Shown one piece after another: positions 1-5,541 of a stretch of DNA of 7,219 nt. The translations under genes were made by a program, and so were the position numbers. Below the pieces are notes generated by a model, which had not been told where the DNA came from, searched no databases, and saw nothing but the letters and a program-made list of their open reading frames with translations. Location of the stretch: assembly GCA_903929895.1 (NCBI GenBank), contig CAIYWM010000528.1:1-7219 (forward strand). The letters are read 5' to 3'. Position 1 is the stretch's first letter, and every line of letters starts with the position of its first letter. The stretch comes from an uncultured Alphaproteobacteria bacterium (GTDB lineage: Bacteria; Pseudomonadota; Alphaproteobacteria; Reyranellales; Reyranellaceae).

Positions 1-852
1 CCCGAGATCCATCGCCGCGCGCTCGCCTGGCTGAAGAGCTGCCGCGAGCGCGGTATCCGCGTGGTGGGGCAGGGGCTCACGACCGACGCGGGCTTCACCT
101 TCACCTTCGAGGACTGGAACCTGTTCGACGATTCGCAGGACTGGTGCGACGCCACGACCGGCACGCGCGAGGAGCGGCTGGCAAAGCTCGCCGATCCGGC
201 GCGGCGCGCGAAGTTGCGCGAGAACCTGCCGATCACGGCAACAGGCCCGCTGCCGCAGATCGCCATCGTCGGGCCCAAGCTGGAACGCAACAAGAAGTGG
301 CTCGACCACACGCTGGCCCATGCCGGCGAGAAGATGGGCAAGCATCCGGTCGACGTCATGCTCGACATGGCGGTCGAGGAGAATCTCGAGACCGAGTTCT
401 TTGCCGCCCCGCCCAACGGCAGTATCGAGTACCTGAAGGAGCTGGTCGACGATCCCTACATCCTGTTCGGGGTCTCCGACGGCGGCGCCCACACGAAGTT
501 CCTCACGGCCGGACGCTATCCGACCGAGACGATCTGCAAGGTGGTGCGCCAGCACGGCATGCTGAGTCTCGAGGACGTGCACTGGCGGCTGTCGGCGCTG
601 CCGGCCGAGGTCGCGGGCTTCCGCGGGCGCGGCATGCTGAAGAAGGGCGCGCCGGCCGACATCGTGATCTACGACTATGACGGGCTGAAGGTCCTGCCCG
701 ACGAGATCGCGCACGACCTGCCGGGCGGCGAATGGCGCCGGGTGCAGCGGGCCTCAGGGTACAAGTACATCCTGGTCAACGGCCAGGTGACGATGCGCGA
801 CGATCGCCCGACCAACACCTATTCGGGGCGACTGCTGCGACACGGAGCCTGA
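1..852 (+). CDS. Amidohydrolase, N-acyl-D-amino-acid deacylase (D-aminoacylase) type, 5'-truncated by the window
   Basis: The reading frame is open from base 1 to a TGA at 850-852, giving the last 283 residues of a protein whose start lies upstream of the window. The fragment reads like the C-terminal half of the amidohydrolase_3 / D-aminoacylase family, metal-dependent hydrolases that remove the acyl group from N-acyl-D-amino acids or related amides. The key visible motif is GVSDGGAH (codons 158-164 of the fragment). Its Asp (bases 478-480) matches the catalytic Asp of the family. The C-terminus shows the usual composite beta-sandwich signature: a G-x-L-K-K-G-x-P-A-D-I-V-I-Y-D stretch near codons 212-226, then a late V-N-G-Q-V segment and GRLLRHGA. 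The zinc ligands of the N-terminal half are outside the window, so activity and substrate cannot be judged. An imidazolonepropionase or dihydroorotase-like role is less likely because the tail is typical of D-aminoacylases. Confidence 0.85.
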   Translation, partial: PEIHRRALAWLKSCRERGIRVVGQGLTTDAGFTFTFEDWNLFDDSQDWCDATTGTREERLAKLADPARRAKLRENLPITATGPLPQIAIVGPKLERNKKWLDHTLAHAGEKMGKHPVDVMLDMAVEENLETEFFAAPPNGSIEYLKELVDDPYILFGVSDGGAHTKFLTAGRYPTETICKVVRQHGMLSLEDVHWRLSALPAEVAGFRGRGMLKKGAPADIVIYDYDGLKVLPDEIAHDLPGGEWRRVQRASGYKYILVNGQVTMRDDRPTNTYSGRLLRHGA

Positions 853-861
853 GGGCGGCCT

Positions 862-879
862 GGTTGCCGCTAGGCAACC
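862..879. terminator. Perfect hairpin at the convergent gene junction, possible bidirectional terminator
   Basis: GGTTGCC (862-868) and GGCAACC (873-879) form a perfect 7-bp stem closed by a 4-base loop, GCTA. The hairpin sits where the plus-strand amidohydrolase (ends 852) meets the minus-strand cyclase (ends 870), and it includes the cyclase stop codon. A competing stem, GCGGC (855-859) with GCCGC (866-870), overlaps it. There is no T-run on either side, so this is not a classical rho-independent terminator. Termination is inferred from position and symmetry only. Confidence 0.4.
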
Positions 880-2267
880 CAGACATCGATGGGGGCCGCC
901 CGACCGCGCAGGCTGAGCGCCGGGACGTGTCGGAAATCGCTTCTCACGTCGCCCTCGCTACGAGACACGACCGCGTCGCTGGCGACGATCCGGCATCCGA
1001 GGCTGCGTGTAGCCGCCTCCAGCCGGCTGGCCACGTTTACGGTGTCGCCGAGCGTCGCGAATTCAAGCCGTCGCTCCGAGCCGATGTTGCCGATGATCGC
1101 CGGACCGAAATGAACGCCGACCGAGATGCGCAACTGTGGAAGACCGGCCTTCGCCAGTGCGGCATTTCCGGCCGCAATCCCCTCGACAATGTCCCTTGCG
1201 GCGGCAAGTGCGTTGGCGCAATCGGCCGGCGAGACCCGGGGGGTGCCGAAGGTCGCCATCACGCCGTCCCCGAGATACTTGTCGAGGGTGCCGCCGTTGG
1301 AGAAGATCGCCTCCTCGATGACGGCGTGGCAGCTCCTGAGGATCCGTATCACCGTCTCGGGATTCTCGCGCTCGGCGAGCTGGGTGAAGCCCACGATGTC
1401 GGCGAACAGCACCGCGACGTCCTGCGACCGGACCGATCCGACATCGCCGCTGGCGGATGCCAGTTCGTCCACGAGCGAGGGCGGAAAGTAGCGCGAGAGG
1501 TTGGCACGTTCGGCCGCGATTCCGGCCTGGCGAATCAACAGGGCGTTCGACCGCTGTCCGCGGAGGGCGAGGATCGCTGCAACGAGGAAGAAGATGACCA
1601 TCTCCTGTGCGCGGATCGACCAGACCACGGAGTTCGGATCGACGATGTCGCGCATGCTGGGTATGGCGGCGTAGGCTGCGGCGACCTTGCCGCCCAGTTC
1701 CGGGTTGGTCGTACCGAAAACGGCGACGCCCACCACCGACAGGAACCAGATCAAGGCAGCGGCCACGCCCATGGTGAGGAGGGTGCGCCAGGTATAGGCG
1801 AGTGTCGCCAGCGCGAGGATGATGAAGAAATAGGGAAGCGTCTCGAAGCGATAGATCATGGCCGTTGGAAAGGCCTCGGGCGCGAAGGGATTCGGGACGG
1901 TGAGGACGGCCGCCAGAAGCACGAGGTCGGCCATGATCAGCGTGAGCTCGATGCGGGAGTGTCCCACCGTCGCATAACGCAGCTGCGCCCAGCCCAGGGC
2001 GATGAACACCAGCAGAAATACGTGGAAGTACAGAACGCTCCAGTTCGGGTTCTGGAAGGTGATCAGGACGCCGCTCGCCGCCAGCGCGACCGTTCGAGCC
2101 CAGGCGGCAATGAGCTGCCCCTCGAGCTTTTCCTTGCGCAGGGCTTCGACCAGGAAGGGGTTCTGGCGTGCGGCCAGTTCCTCTTCGACGCGCCGGGAGC
2201 GCAGGATGCGGACGATATCGGCAGCACCGGACGGAAGCATTTCGACCTTCTTTCGCAGCTCTGTCAT
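870..2267 (-). CDS. Membrane-anchored class III adenylate/guanylate cyclase, six predicted TM helices
   Basis: This 465-residue protein makes a cyclic nucleotide (cAMP, or possibly cGMP) from the NTP at the inner membrane. After a charged cytoplasmic N-terminus come about six hydrophobic segments, near residues 57-71, 78-97, 108-124, 143-160, 163-184 and 222-236. A cyclase-linker motif LSRYFPPSLVDELA follows (257-270), then the catalytic domain (about 283-465). The metal-binding aspartates are D290 (FADIVGFT) and D334 (DKYLGDG). K330 is the purine-contacting lysine. N411 and R415 (NVASR) are the transition-state residues. All catalytic residues for a homodimer are therefore present. The second base-selecting position, usually Asp or Thr, is A404 (EFATLGDTVN). 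The layout resembles six-TM cyclases such as mycobacterial Rv1625c. The start is uncertain: the ATG at 2267 has GGAG directly abutting it, while the ATG at 2240 (residue 10) has AGAAGG at 5 bases. The upstream cupin ends 31 bases before the first ATG, so co-transcription is plausible. Confidence 0.93.
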   Translation of the reverse strand: MTELRKKVEMLPSGAADIVRILRSRRVEEELAARQNPFLVEALRKEKLEGQLIAAWARTVALAASGVLITFQNPNWSVLYFHVFLLVFIALGWAQLRYATVGHSRIELTLIMADLVLLAAVLTVPNPFAPEAFPTAMIYRFETLPYFFIILALATLAYTWRTLLTMGVAAALIWFLSVVGVAVFGTTNPELGGKVAAAYAAIPSMRDIVDPNSVVWSIRAQEMVIFFLVAAILALRGQRSNALLIRQAGIAAERANLSRYFPPSLVDELASASGDVGSVRSQDVAVLFADIVGFTQLAERENPETVIRILRSCHAVIEEAIFSNGGTLDKYLGDGVMATFGTPRVSPADCANALAAARDIVEGIAAGNAALAKAGLPQLRISVGVHFGPAIIGNIGSERRLEFATLGDTVNVASRLEAATRSLGCRIVASDAVVSRSEGDVRSDFRHVPALSLRGRAAPIDVWVA

Positions 2268-2298
2268 CTCCGCTATGGCGTCGGCGCTGTTCAGAAGA

Positions 2299-2739
2299 TC
2301 AATCGACGACCGTCGTCTCGAAGTCGGCCGGCATGGTGATCTCGATCAGTTCGAGATCGTCGCTGTGGTCGATCTCCTTGTGCTTGACGCCGGGCGGTTG
2401 ATAGACGGTCGATCCGGCGACCAGCTTGTGCTGCCCGTAGCCCTCGTATTCGAAGATGGCCCAGCCCTTCAGGATATAGACGAACTGGAATTCGAGGGCG
2501 TGGCTGTGGCGCGGCGCGTCAGGATGCTGGCCGGGCACGGCGCGGATGACATGCGCGCCGACCTTGCCGCCGGTCAGCTCCTTCAGTCCCAGCGGGCGAT
2601 ACTCGAAGAAGGGCCGCAACCCATCCTTCTGGAAGGAGTCAGGGGCGAGATGGTTCACGATACCGGGGCCGCCGGCCGCGGTCTCTTGCTTGAGCTTGTC
2701 TTCCTCGGCTTCGCCGGTCGTCGGAAAGAGATCGGGCAT
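2299..2739 (-). CDS. Single-domain cupin protein (cupin_2 type)
   Basis: This is a 146-residue cytoplasmic protein with one conserved cupin beta-barrel. Cupin motif 1 is visible as PRHSHALEFQFVYILKGWA, giving a HxH pair, a nearby Glu and the closing Gly. Motif 2 is G-S-T-V-Y-Q-P-P-G-V-K-H. The three histidines and Glu are the usual ligands for a divalent metal. Single-cupin proteins range from dioxygenases and isomerases to ligand sensors, and nothing here fixes the reaction. The frame is open upstream to an ATG at 2832, which would overlap the preceding gene. I chose the ATG at 2739 because GGAGG sits 5 bases before it; the ATG at 2751 has no ribosome binding site. The gene lies 52 bases after the small secreted protein gene and 31 bases before the cyclase gene on the same strand. 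Confidence 0.9.
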   Translation of the reverse strand: MPDLFPTTGEAEEDKLKQETAAGGPGIVNHLAPDSFQKDGLRPFFEYRPLGLKELTGGKVGAHVIRAVPGQHPDAPRHSHALEFQFVYILKGWAIFEYEGYGQHKLVAGSTVYQPPGVKHKEIDHSDDLELIEITMPADFETTVVD

Positions 2740-2744
2740 GCCAT

Positions 2745-2749
2745 CCTCC
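2745..2749 (-). promoter_or_regulatory. Shine-Dalgarno site fixing the cupin start
   Basis: On the minus strand the bases read GGAGG, followed by a 5-base spacer and the ATG at 2739. This favours the short 146-residue cupin over starts at 2751 and 2832. Confidence 0.7.
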
Positions 2750-2791
2750 ATCTTGTGTTGGAGGCGAGCATGCCCTGTTACGGGGGGCCGG

Positions 2792-3160
2792 TCAGCAGCG
2801 TGTGACTTCGCGCATCTGCCAGCATTGGACATCGCCTTCGATCGGCCGGCCGGAATTGCAGTAGTAGAGGTCCTTGTCCTTCTGCAGCCAAAGGCCGTTC
2901 GGCACCGCCGCCTTGATCTCGTATCCGGCCCTGATCATGGTGATCGCCGACTGGCCCGGCATCGGTGTGTATTGCGTCAGGCAGGAAGGAGCTGGAGCCG
3001 GAGCCTGAATCGGGCGCGGTGCCGGGGCTTGGGGCTGGGCTTGGGCTTGGGCCTGGCCCAGGCCGGGCTTCGGACCGGTCGACTGCGAATAGGCAATGGT
3101 TCCGGCGGCGATGGCGGCCACCGCGGCAAGCGCCACAGTGCCCGCGACGAGCATTTTCAT
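2792..3160 (-). CDS. Small exported or membrane-anchored protein with Ala/Gln/Pro linker and four-cysteine C-terminal domain
   Basis: I do not recognise this 122-residue protein. Residues 1-25 form a signal peptide or N-terminal anchor: MKM followed by a long Ala/Val/Ile stretch, with A-Y-S before Q26 as a possible cleavage site. Residues 30-58 are a low-complexity linker of Gln-Ala then Pro-Ala repeats. Residues 60-122 form a compact domain with exactly four cysteines (C60, C101, C113, C122), the last being the final residue. This suggests two disulfides in the periplasm. The domain has Trp and Tyr clusters (GLWLQKDKDLYYC). The start at 3160 is supported by GAGGAG 6 bases upstream and by the signal sequence; an in-frame ATG at 3214 would add an unlikely charged extension. 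A possible promoter lies at 3244-3273. The stop is 52 bases before the cupin start. No function is proposed. Confidence 0.72.
   Translation of the reverse strand: MKMLVAGTVALAAVAAIAAGTIAYSQSTGPKPGLGQAQAQAQPQAPAPRPIQAPAPAPSCLTQYTPMPGQSAITMIRAGYEIKAAVPNGLWLQKDKDLYYCNSGRPIEGDVQCWQMREVTRC
2987..3073 (-). repeat. Low-complexity Gln-Ala / Pro-Ala coding repeat
   Basis: This segment encodes residues 30-58 of the small four-cysteine protein. On the plus strand it shows degenerate hexamer repeats of the type GGGCTT/GGGCCT near 3028-3060. It is translated as alternating Gln-Ala and then Pro-Ala, a flexible periplasmic linker. Its repeat number may vary between strains. Confidence 0.6.
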
Positions 3161-3166
3161 GTCCAG

Positions 3167-3172
3167 CTCCTC
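3167..3172 (-). promoter_or_regulatory. Shine-Dalgarno site of the four-cysteine protein
   Basis: On the minus strand the bases read GAGGAG with a 6-base spacer to the ATG at 3160. This is the best-placed ribosome binding site in this leader and decides the start in favour of the signal-peptide form. Confidence 0.65.
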
Positions 3173-3243
3173 GGTCAATTCCCCGACTTCGAACTGACGG
3201 GCCAGCATCCCCACGCCGGCCCACCCACACGGCGCGGAAGCTA

Positions 3244-3273
3244 GATATATTGCAGTACCGGCGCAACCTTGAA
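3244..3273 (-). promoter_or_regulatory. Possible sigma70-type promoter for the four-cysteine protein gene
   Basis: On the minus strand, TTCAAG (3273-3268) and TATATC (3249-3244) are separated by 18 bases in the only A/T-rich patch of this gap, just after the stop codon of the upstream gene at 3277. The -35 match is poor and the -10 match is fair. This would leave a leader of roughly 75 bases before the ATG at 3160. Confidence 0.3.
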
Positions 3274-3276
3274 AAG

Positions 3277-3711
3277 TTACTGCGCCGTTACCGAGATCGT
3301 CACGGTGTAGGTGGCCGCGTCGCGGCGACTATAGACAACCAGCAGATACGGCCCGGATTTGGGCAGGGCGCCGATCCAGGCGGCGGGCTCTTCGGTGGGA
3401 CCGGCATCGTGCATGGGCTTGCCGTCCAGGGCGAGGGTCCCGTCAGCATGGGTCCGGGCGGCGGTGCCCGGCTCCCAGACCTGGAATACGACGTTGTTGC
3501 CGGGCGACATGACCATGACGTTCATCGTCTGGCCGGCCTGGCCCGGCACGTAGTAGAGCGCGCGCGCCTTGGTGTCGGCGAGGCTGCCGGTGATGGTCGT
3601 GCTGGCAGGCGCCGGCGACAGCGTGACGGTCCGGATGGCCGGAAGCTGCTGGGCGAAGGCGGGGGCAGCGGCGAAGATCGGCAGGGCGCCGAGGAGGAAG
3701 CGACGGTTCAT
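3277..3711 (-). CDS. Secreted beta-sandwich protein resembling PPC / g-type lysozyme inhibitor-like domains
   Basis: This 144-residue protein begins with a clear Sec signal peptide (MNRRF, a hydrophobic core, then AFA before Q21). The mature part is Thr/Val rich, has no cysteine, and alternates short beta strands with loops. Its pattern is typical of bacterial pre-peptidase C-terminal (PPC)-like and PliG-like sandwich domains: a Y-x-V-x-G-Q-A-G-Q-T-M-N-V strand pair (54-65), a V-x-F-x-V-W-E-P-G strand (75-82), a W-I-G-x-L-P-x-S-G-P-Y hairpin (112-122), and a final Y-T-V-T-I-S-V strand (135-141). It probably acts in the periplasm or outside the cell in binding or inhibition rather than catalysis. 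That is family-level inference, and the lysozyme-inhibitor possibility is untested. The Shine-Dalgarno region before the ATG at 3711 is weak. The gene is divergent from the dehydrogenase, with 66 bases between the starts. Confidence 0.8.
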   Translation of the reverse strand: MNRRFLLGALPIFAAAPAFAQQLPAIRTVTLSPAPASTTITGSLADTKARALYYVPGQAGQTMNVMVMSPGNNVVFQVWEPGTAARTHADGTLALDGKPMHDAGPTEEPAAWIGALPKSGPYLLVVYSRRDAATYTVTISVTAQ

Positions 3712-3724
3712 CCCGCTACCCTAG

Positions 3725-3753
3725 CAGACAGTTCGCGCCCTGCGGACTATCGT
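3725..3753 (+). promoter_or_regulatory. Possible sigma70-type promoter for the dehydrogenase
   Basis: CAGACA (3725-3730) and TATCGT (3748-3753) are spaced by exactly 17 bases and each matches four of six consensus positions. Transcription would start near 3760, just ahead of the ribosome binding site at 3765. The elements lie in the 66-base gap between divergent genes. The prediction rests on consensus match alone. Confidence 0.33.
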
Positions 3754-3764
3754 CGGGGCAAACC

Positions 3765-3771
3765 GGGGAGG
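3765..3771 (+). promoter_or_regulatory. Strong Shine-Dalgarno site supporting a CTG start
   Basis: GGGGAGG is followed by a 6-base spacer (ACGACC) and then CTG at 3778. It is the strongest ribosome binding site in this leader. No ATG or GTG lies in frame at a suitable distance, so the site is the main evidence for a CTG start of the dehydrogenase. Confidence 0.7.
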
Positions 3772-3777
3772 ACGACC

Positions 3778-4680
3778 CTGCCGAAGACATTGTTCATCGA
3801 TTCGACACCCGACATCGACCGTGTGTGGAAGCAGGTCCACGGGCCGACGGACATTCCGATCGACGTCGGCATGGGGCCCGTCTCCGAGGAGGAGGTGCCC
3901 GGCAAGGTCGCCGGCTATGACACGGTCATCAACGACGCGACCTATTTCAGCGAGCCCACGCTGAAGCGCTGCACCGGGTTGAAGCACATCGTCTTCCTGG
4001 GCACGGGGGCCGCGAGCTTCGTCGACCTCGCGGCGGCGGAACGACTCGGCATCAAGGTCTCGACCATCGGCGGCTACGGCGACACCACGGTCGCCGAGCA
4101 TGCGATGGGCCTGGTTTTTGCCGCGGCCCGCCACATCGCGACCATGCACGGCATCGTGCGCGGCGGCGGCTGGCGGCCGATGCAGGGCATGGAGCTCAGG
4201 GGCAAGACGCTGGGCGTTGTCGGGCTGGGCGGCATCGGCCGCGAGATGGCGCGCATCGCCCAGGGCATCGGCCTGAAGGTGATCGCCTACAACCGTTCGC
4301 CTGTTTCGGGCGGCAGCGTGCCGACGGTGACGATCGACGAGCTGCTGGCGCAATCCGACATCGTGAGTCTTCATCTCGCGCTGAACGAGGCCACGCGCGG
4401 TTTCCTCGATCGCGCGAAGCTGGAAAAGACCCGGCCGGGCGTCGTCATCGTCAACACGGCACGGGCGGGCATCGTCGACGAGCCGGCGCTGGTCGAGCTG
4501 TTGCGCTCGGGCCGGATCGGCCACTACGCAACCGACGTCTTCGGCAAGGAGCCGACGCCTCCCGATGAACCGCTGCTCAAGCTCGACAATGTCACGCTCA
4601 CGGCCCATGCCGGCTACAACACGCCTGAAGCCGCCATGACCATGTACCGTCGCGCCATAGACCTCGCCGCCAAGGGATAA
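3778..4680 (+). CDS. D-isomer-specific 2-hydroxyacid dehydrogenase family protein
   Basis: This is a 300-residue NAD(P)-dependent oxidoreductase that interconverts a D-2-hydroxyacid and its 2-oxoacid in the cytoplasm. The Rossmann glycine motif is GLGGIG (149-154). The catalytic triad is visible as R229 (VNTARAGIVDE), E258 (DVFGKEP) and H277 (LTAHAGY). The strand after the nucleotide motif ends in Y-N-R-S (171-174) instead of an acidic residue, which favours NADPH over NADH. The substrate (glyoxylate, hydroxypyruvate, phosphoglycerate or another) cannot be fixed; at 300 residues it lacks the extra domains of SerA. The start is taken as CTG 3778, giving an N-terminus of the form M-P-K-T-L-F-I-D; TTG 3790 is the alternative but lies 18 bases from the Shine-Dalgarno sequence. 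The frame is open far upstream, but only as a shadow of the minus-strand genes. Confidence 0.93.
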   Translation: MPKTLFIDSTPDIDRVWKQVHGPTDIPIDVGMGPVSEEEVPGKVAGYDTVINDATYFSEPTLKRCTGLKHIVFLGTGAASFVDLAAAERLGIKVSTIGGYGDTTVAEHAMGLVFAAARHIATMHGIVRGGGWRPMQGMELRGKTLGVVGLGGIGREMARIAQGIGLKVIAYNRSPVSGGSVPTVTIDELLAQSDIVSLHLALNEATRGFLDRAKLEKTRPGVVIVNTARAGIVDEPALVELLRSGRIGHYATDVFGKEPTPPDEPLLKLDNVTLTAHAGYNTPEAAMTMYRRAIDLAAKG

Positions 4681-4684
4681 GCCC

Positions 4685-4703
4685 GGAGCGGGGCCTCGCT
4701 TTT
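4685..4703 (+). terminator. Weak rho-independent terminator-like hairpin after the dehydrogenase
   Basis: AGCG (4687-4690) pairs with CGCT (4697-4700), with an additional G-T pair inside and further G-T pairs at the base. It is followed by a short T-run (4700-4703) immediately after the TAA at 4678-4680. The stem is short, so efficiency is doubtful. Confidence 0.35.
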
Positions 4704-4779
4704 GGCCGGATCTTGGGTCAATGTATGGTGGCATGCCCGATAAGATTTGCACTTCGATCTGGCAGGATCGAAACGCCGG

Positions 4780-5178
4780 ATGAAGGTCGTCGTCTACATC
4801 CTGCTTTTCGCTGCCGTGGCGATAGCGACACGCATCGATATCCAGTATTGGCGTCCGCTGGCGGACAGCGAACAAGTCTGGTCTATCTGCATCACCCTGG
4901 CGGCCGCAGCGTGCTTGATCCTGGCGACCAATCGCCAGAAACACAAATCACCGGCTGAAGAAAAGCCCGAACCCCGGTTCCAAGGCATGTCGCCATACGA
5001 CGGGGAGTGGTTGTCGGAGCAGGCGCGATGGCCGCCAGTGTCTGTTTGCCGGATGCAGGCTCGCTACAAGGCCGATCCGGTGGAGGTTCGTCGGGCCATG
5101 CTTCCTCCGGTCATGCTGGGCATGGCAATGGTGGCGATGGCGCCAGCGTTGGCGGCCACTGATCTCCGAGCGCCGTAG
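4780..5178 (+). CDS. Hypothetical small membrane protein
   Basis: I do not recognise this 132-residue protein. It has two clear hydrophobic segments (about residues 3-17 and 33-49) around a short loop with I-Q-Y-W-R-P. A charged Lys/Glu/Pro stretch follows (51-68), then a polar region with W-L-S-E-Q-A-R-W, and a third, Met/Ala-rich hydrophobic stretch (107-126). The first half is convincing as coding. The second half (from about base 4985) is less so and could be read-through into low-complexity DNA. The stop is only 6 bases before the next gene, which supports the frame. I placed the start at ATG 4780, directly before the hydrophobic segment; a TTG at 4747 would add 11 residues. No good Shine-Dalgarno sequence precedes 4780, which fits coupling to the short upstream frame that ends there. 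The region is visibly lower in G+C than its neighbours. Confidence 0.5.
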   Translation: MKVVVYILLFAAVAIATRIDIQYWRPLADSEQVWSICITLAAAACLILATNRQKHKSPAEEKPEPRFQGMSPYDGEWLSEQARWPPVSVCRMQARYKADPVEVRRAMLPPVMLGMAMVAMAPALAATDLRAP

Positions 5179-5184
5179 CAGGCA

Positions 5185-5541
5185 ATGAAGCGCAAGATCG
5201 TAATCCCCTCCTTGCTTCTTCAACTGATACTCGTTGCAGTAGTTGCCAGTGTGGCGCGGGCGATGGTCTATGTCGTGAACCCCTTGGCGGAGAACGGCGA
5301 CGCCTGGGTCGGTTGCCTCCTTGCCGGCGCGTTTGCTGGTTCCATCGCGGCGGGGCTCATCGCCAGGGCATGGCCGCAGACGGACGACACGAACCTGGGT
5401 CGAGGCATTTCCTGGGGCGGATTCTCGGTCGAGATTTCCGGTGGCGGTGGAGGCGATGTGCATGAGCATGGCGATGCTGGTGGCGGCGATGCGGGTGCCG
5501 GTGATGGCGGTGGGGGCGATGGCGGTGGCGGCGGTAAGTAG
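5185..5541 (+). CDS. Hypothetical two-TM protein with glycine/aspartate-rich tail
   Basis: I do not recognise this 118-residue protein. M-K-R-K precedes a hydrophobic helix (about 5-24). A second helix spans 41-63 (WVGCLLAGAF into the AGLIARAW end). A short linker leads to a C-terminal tail (86-117) made almost entirely of Gly with Asp, plus one H-E-H. The two helices with a short loop suggest a membrane hairpin with the tail on one face. Such glycine-rich tails occur on many small bacterial membrane proteins of unknown role. The start ATG at 5185 has only AGG 2 bases away, so initiation probably depends on translation of the preceding gene, whose stop lies 6 bases upstream. The two genes look like a coupled pair. 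The reverse strand of the tail is also open, but only as proline-rich shadow. Confidence 0.6.
   Translation: MKRKIVIPSLLLQLILVAVVASVARAMVYVVNPLAENGDAWVGCLLAGAFAGSIAAGLIARAWPQTDDTNLGRGISWGGFSVEISGGGGGDVHEHGDAGGGDAGAGDGGGGDGGGGGK
5440..5535 (+). repeat. Degenerate GGTGGCGAT-type repeat encoding the Gly/Asp tail
   Basis: This segment is an imperfect array of GGT/GGC/GGG glycine codons punctuated by GAT. It encodes residues 86-117 of the small membrane protein. The periodicity is three bases throughout, so length changes would keep the frame. The synonymous codons vary (GGT, GGC, GGA, GGG), which argues for selection on the protein rather than recent slippage alone. Confidence 0.6.

Noticed and set aside
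732..2339. 535-codon open frame on the plus strand opposite the cyclase
   Set aside because: It lies antisense to a cyclase with intact motifs. Its product is compositionally odd (Arg/Gly/Asp/His rich, no domain) and is explained by high G+C.
2965..3777. Upstream extension of the dehydrogenase frame
   Set aside because: It runs opposite two minus-strand genes with signal peptides and encodes low-complexity Gly/Arg sequence. The strong Shine-Dalgarno sequence at 3765 marks the real start.
3721..4944. 407-codon minus-strand frame opposite the dehydrogenase
   Set aside because: It is a shadow of a gene with a complete Rossmann motif and catalytic triad. The product is Arg/Asp/Ala rich with no recognisable domain.
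5437..5540. Gly/Asp codon repeat considered as a CRISPR array or RTX calcium-binding repeat
   Set aside because: There are no spacers or conserved direct repeats of CRISPR length, and the residues do not follow the nonapeptide GGxGxDxUx periodicity of RTX proteins.
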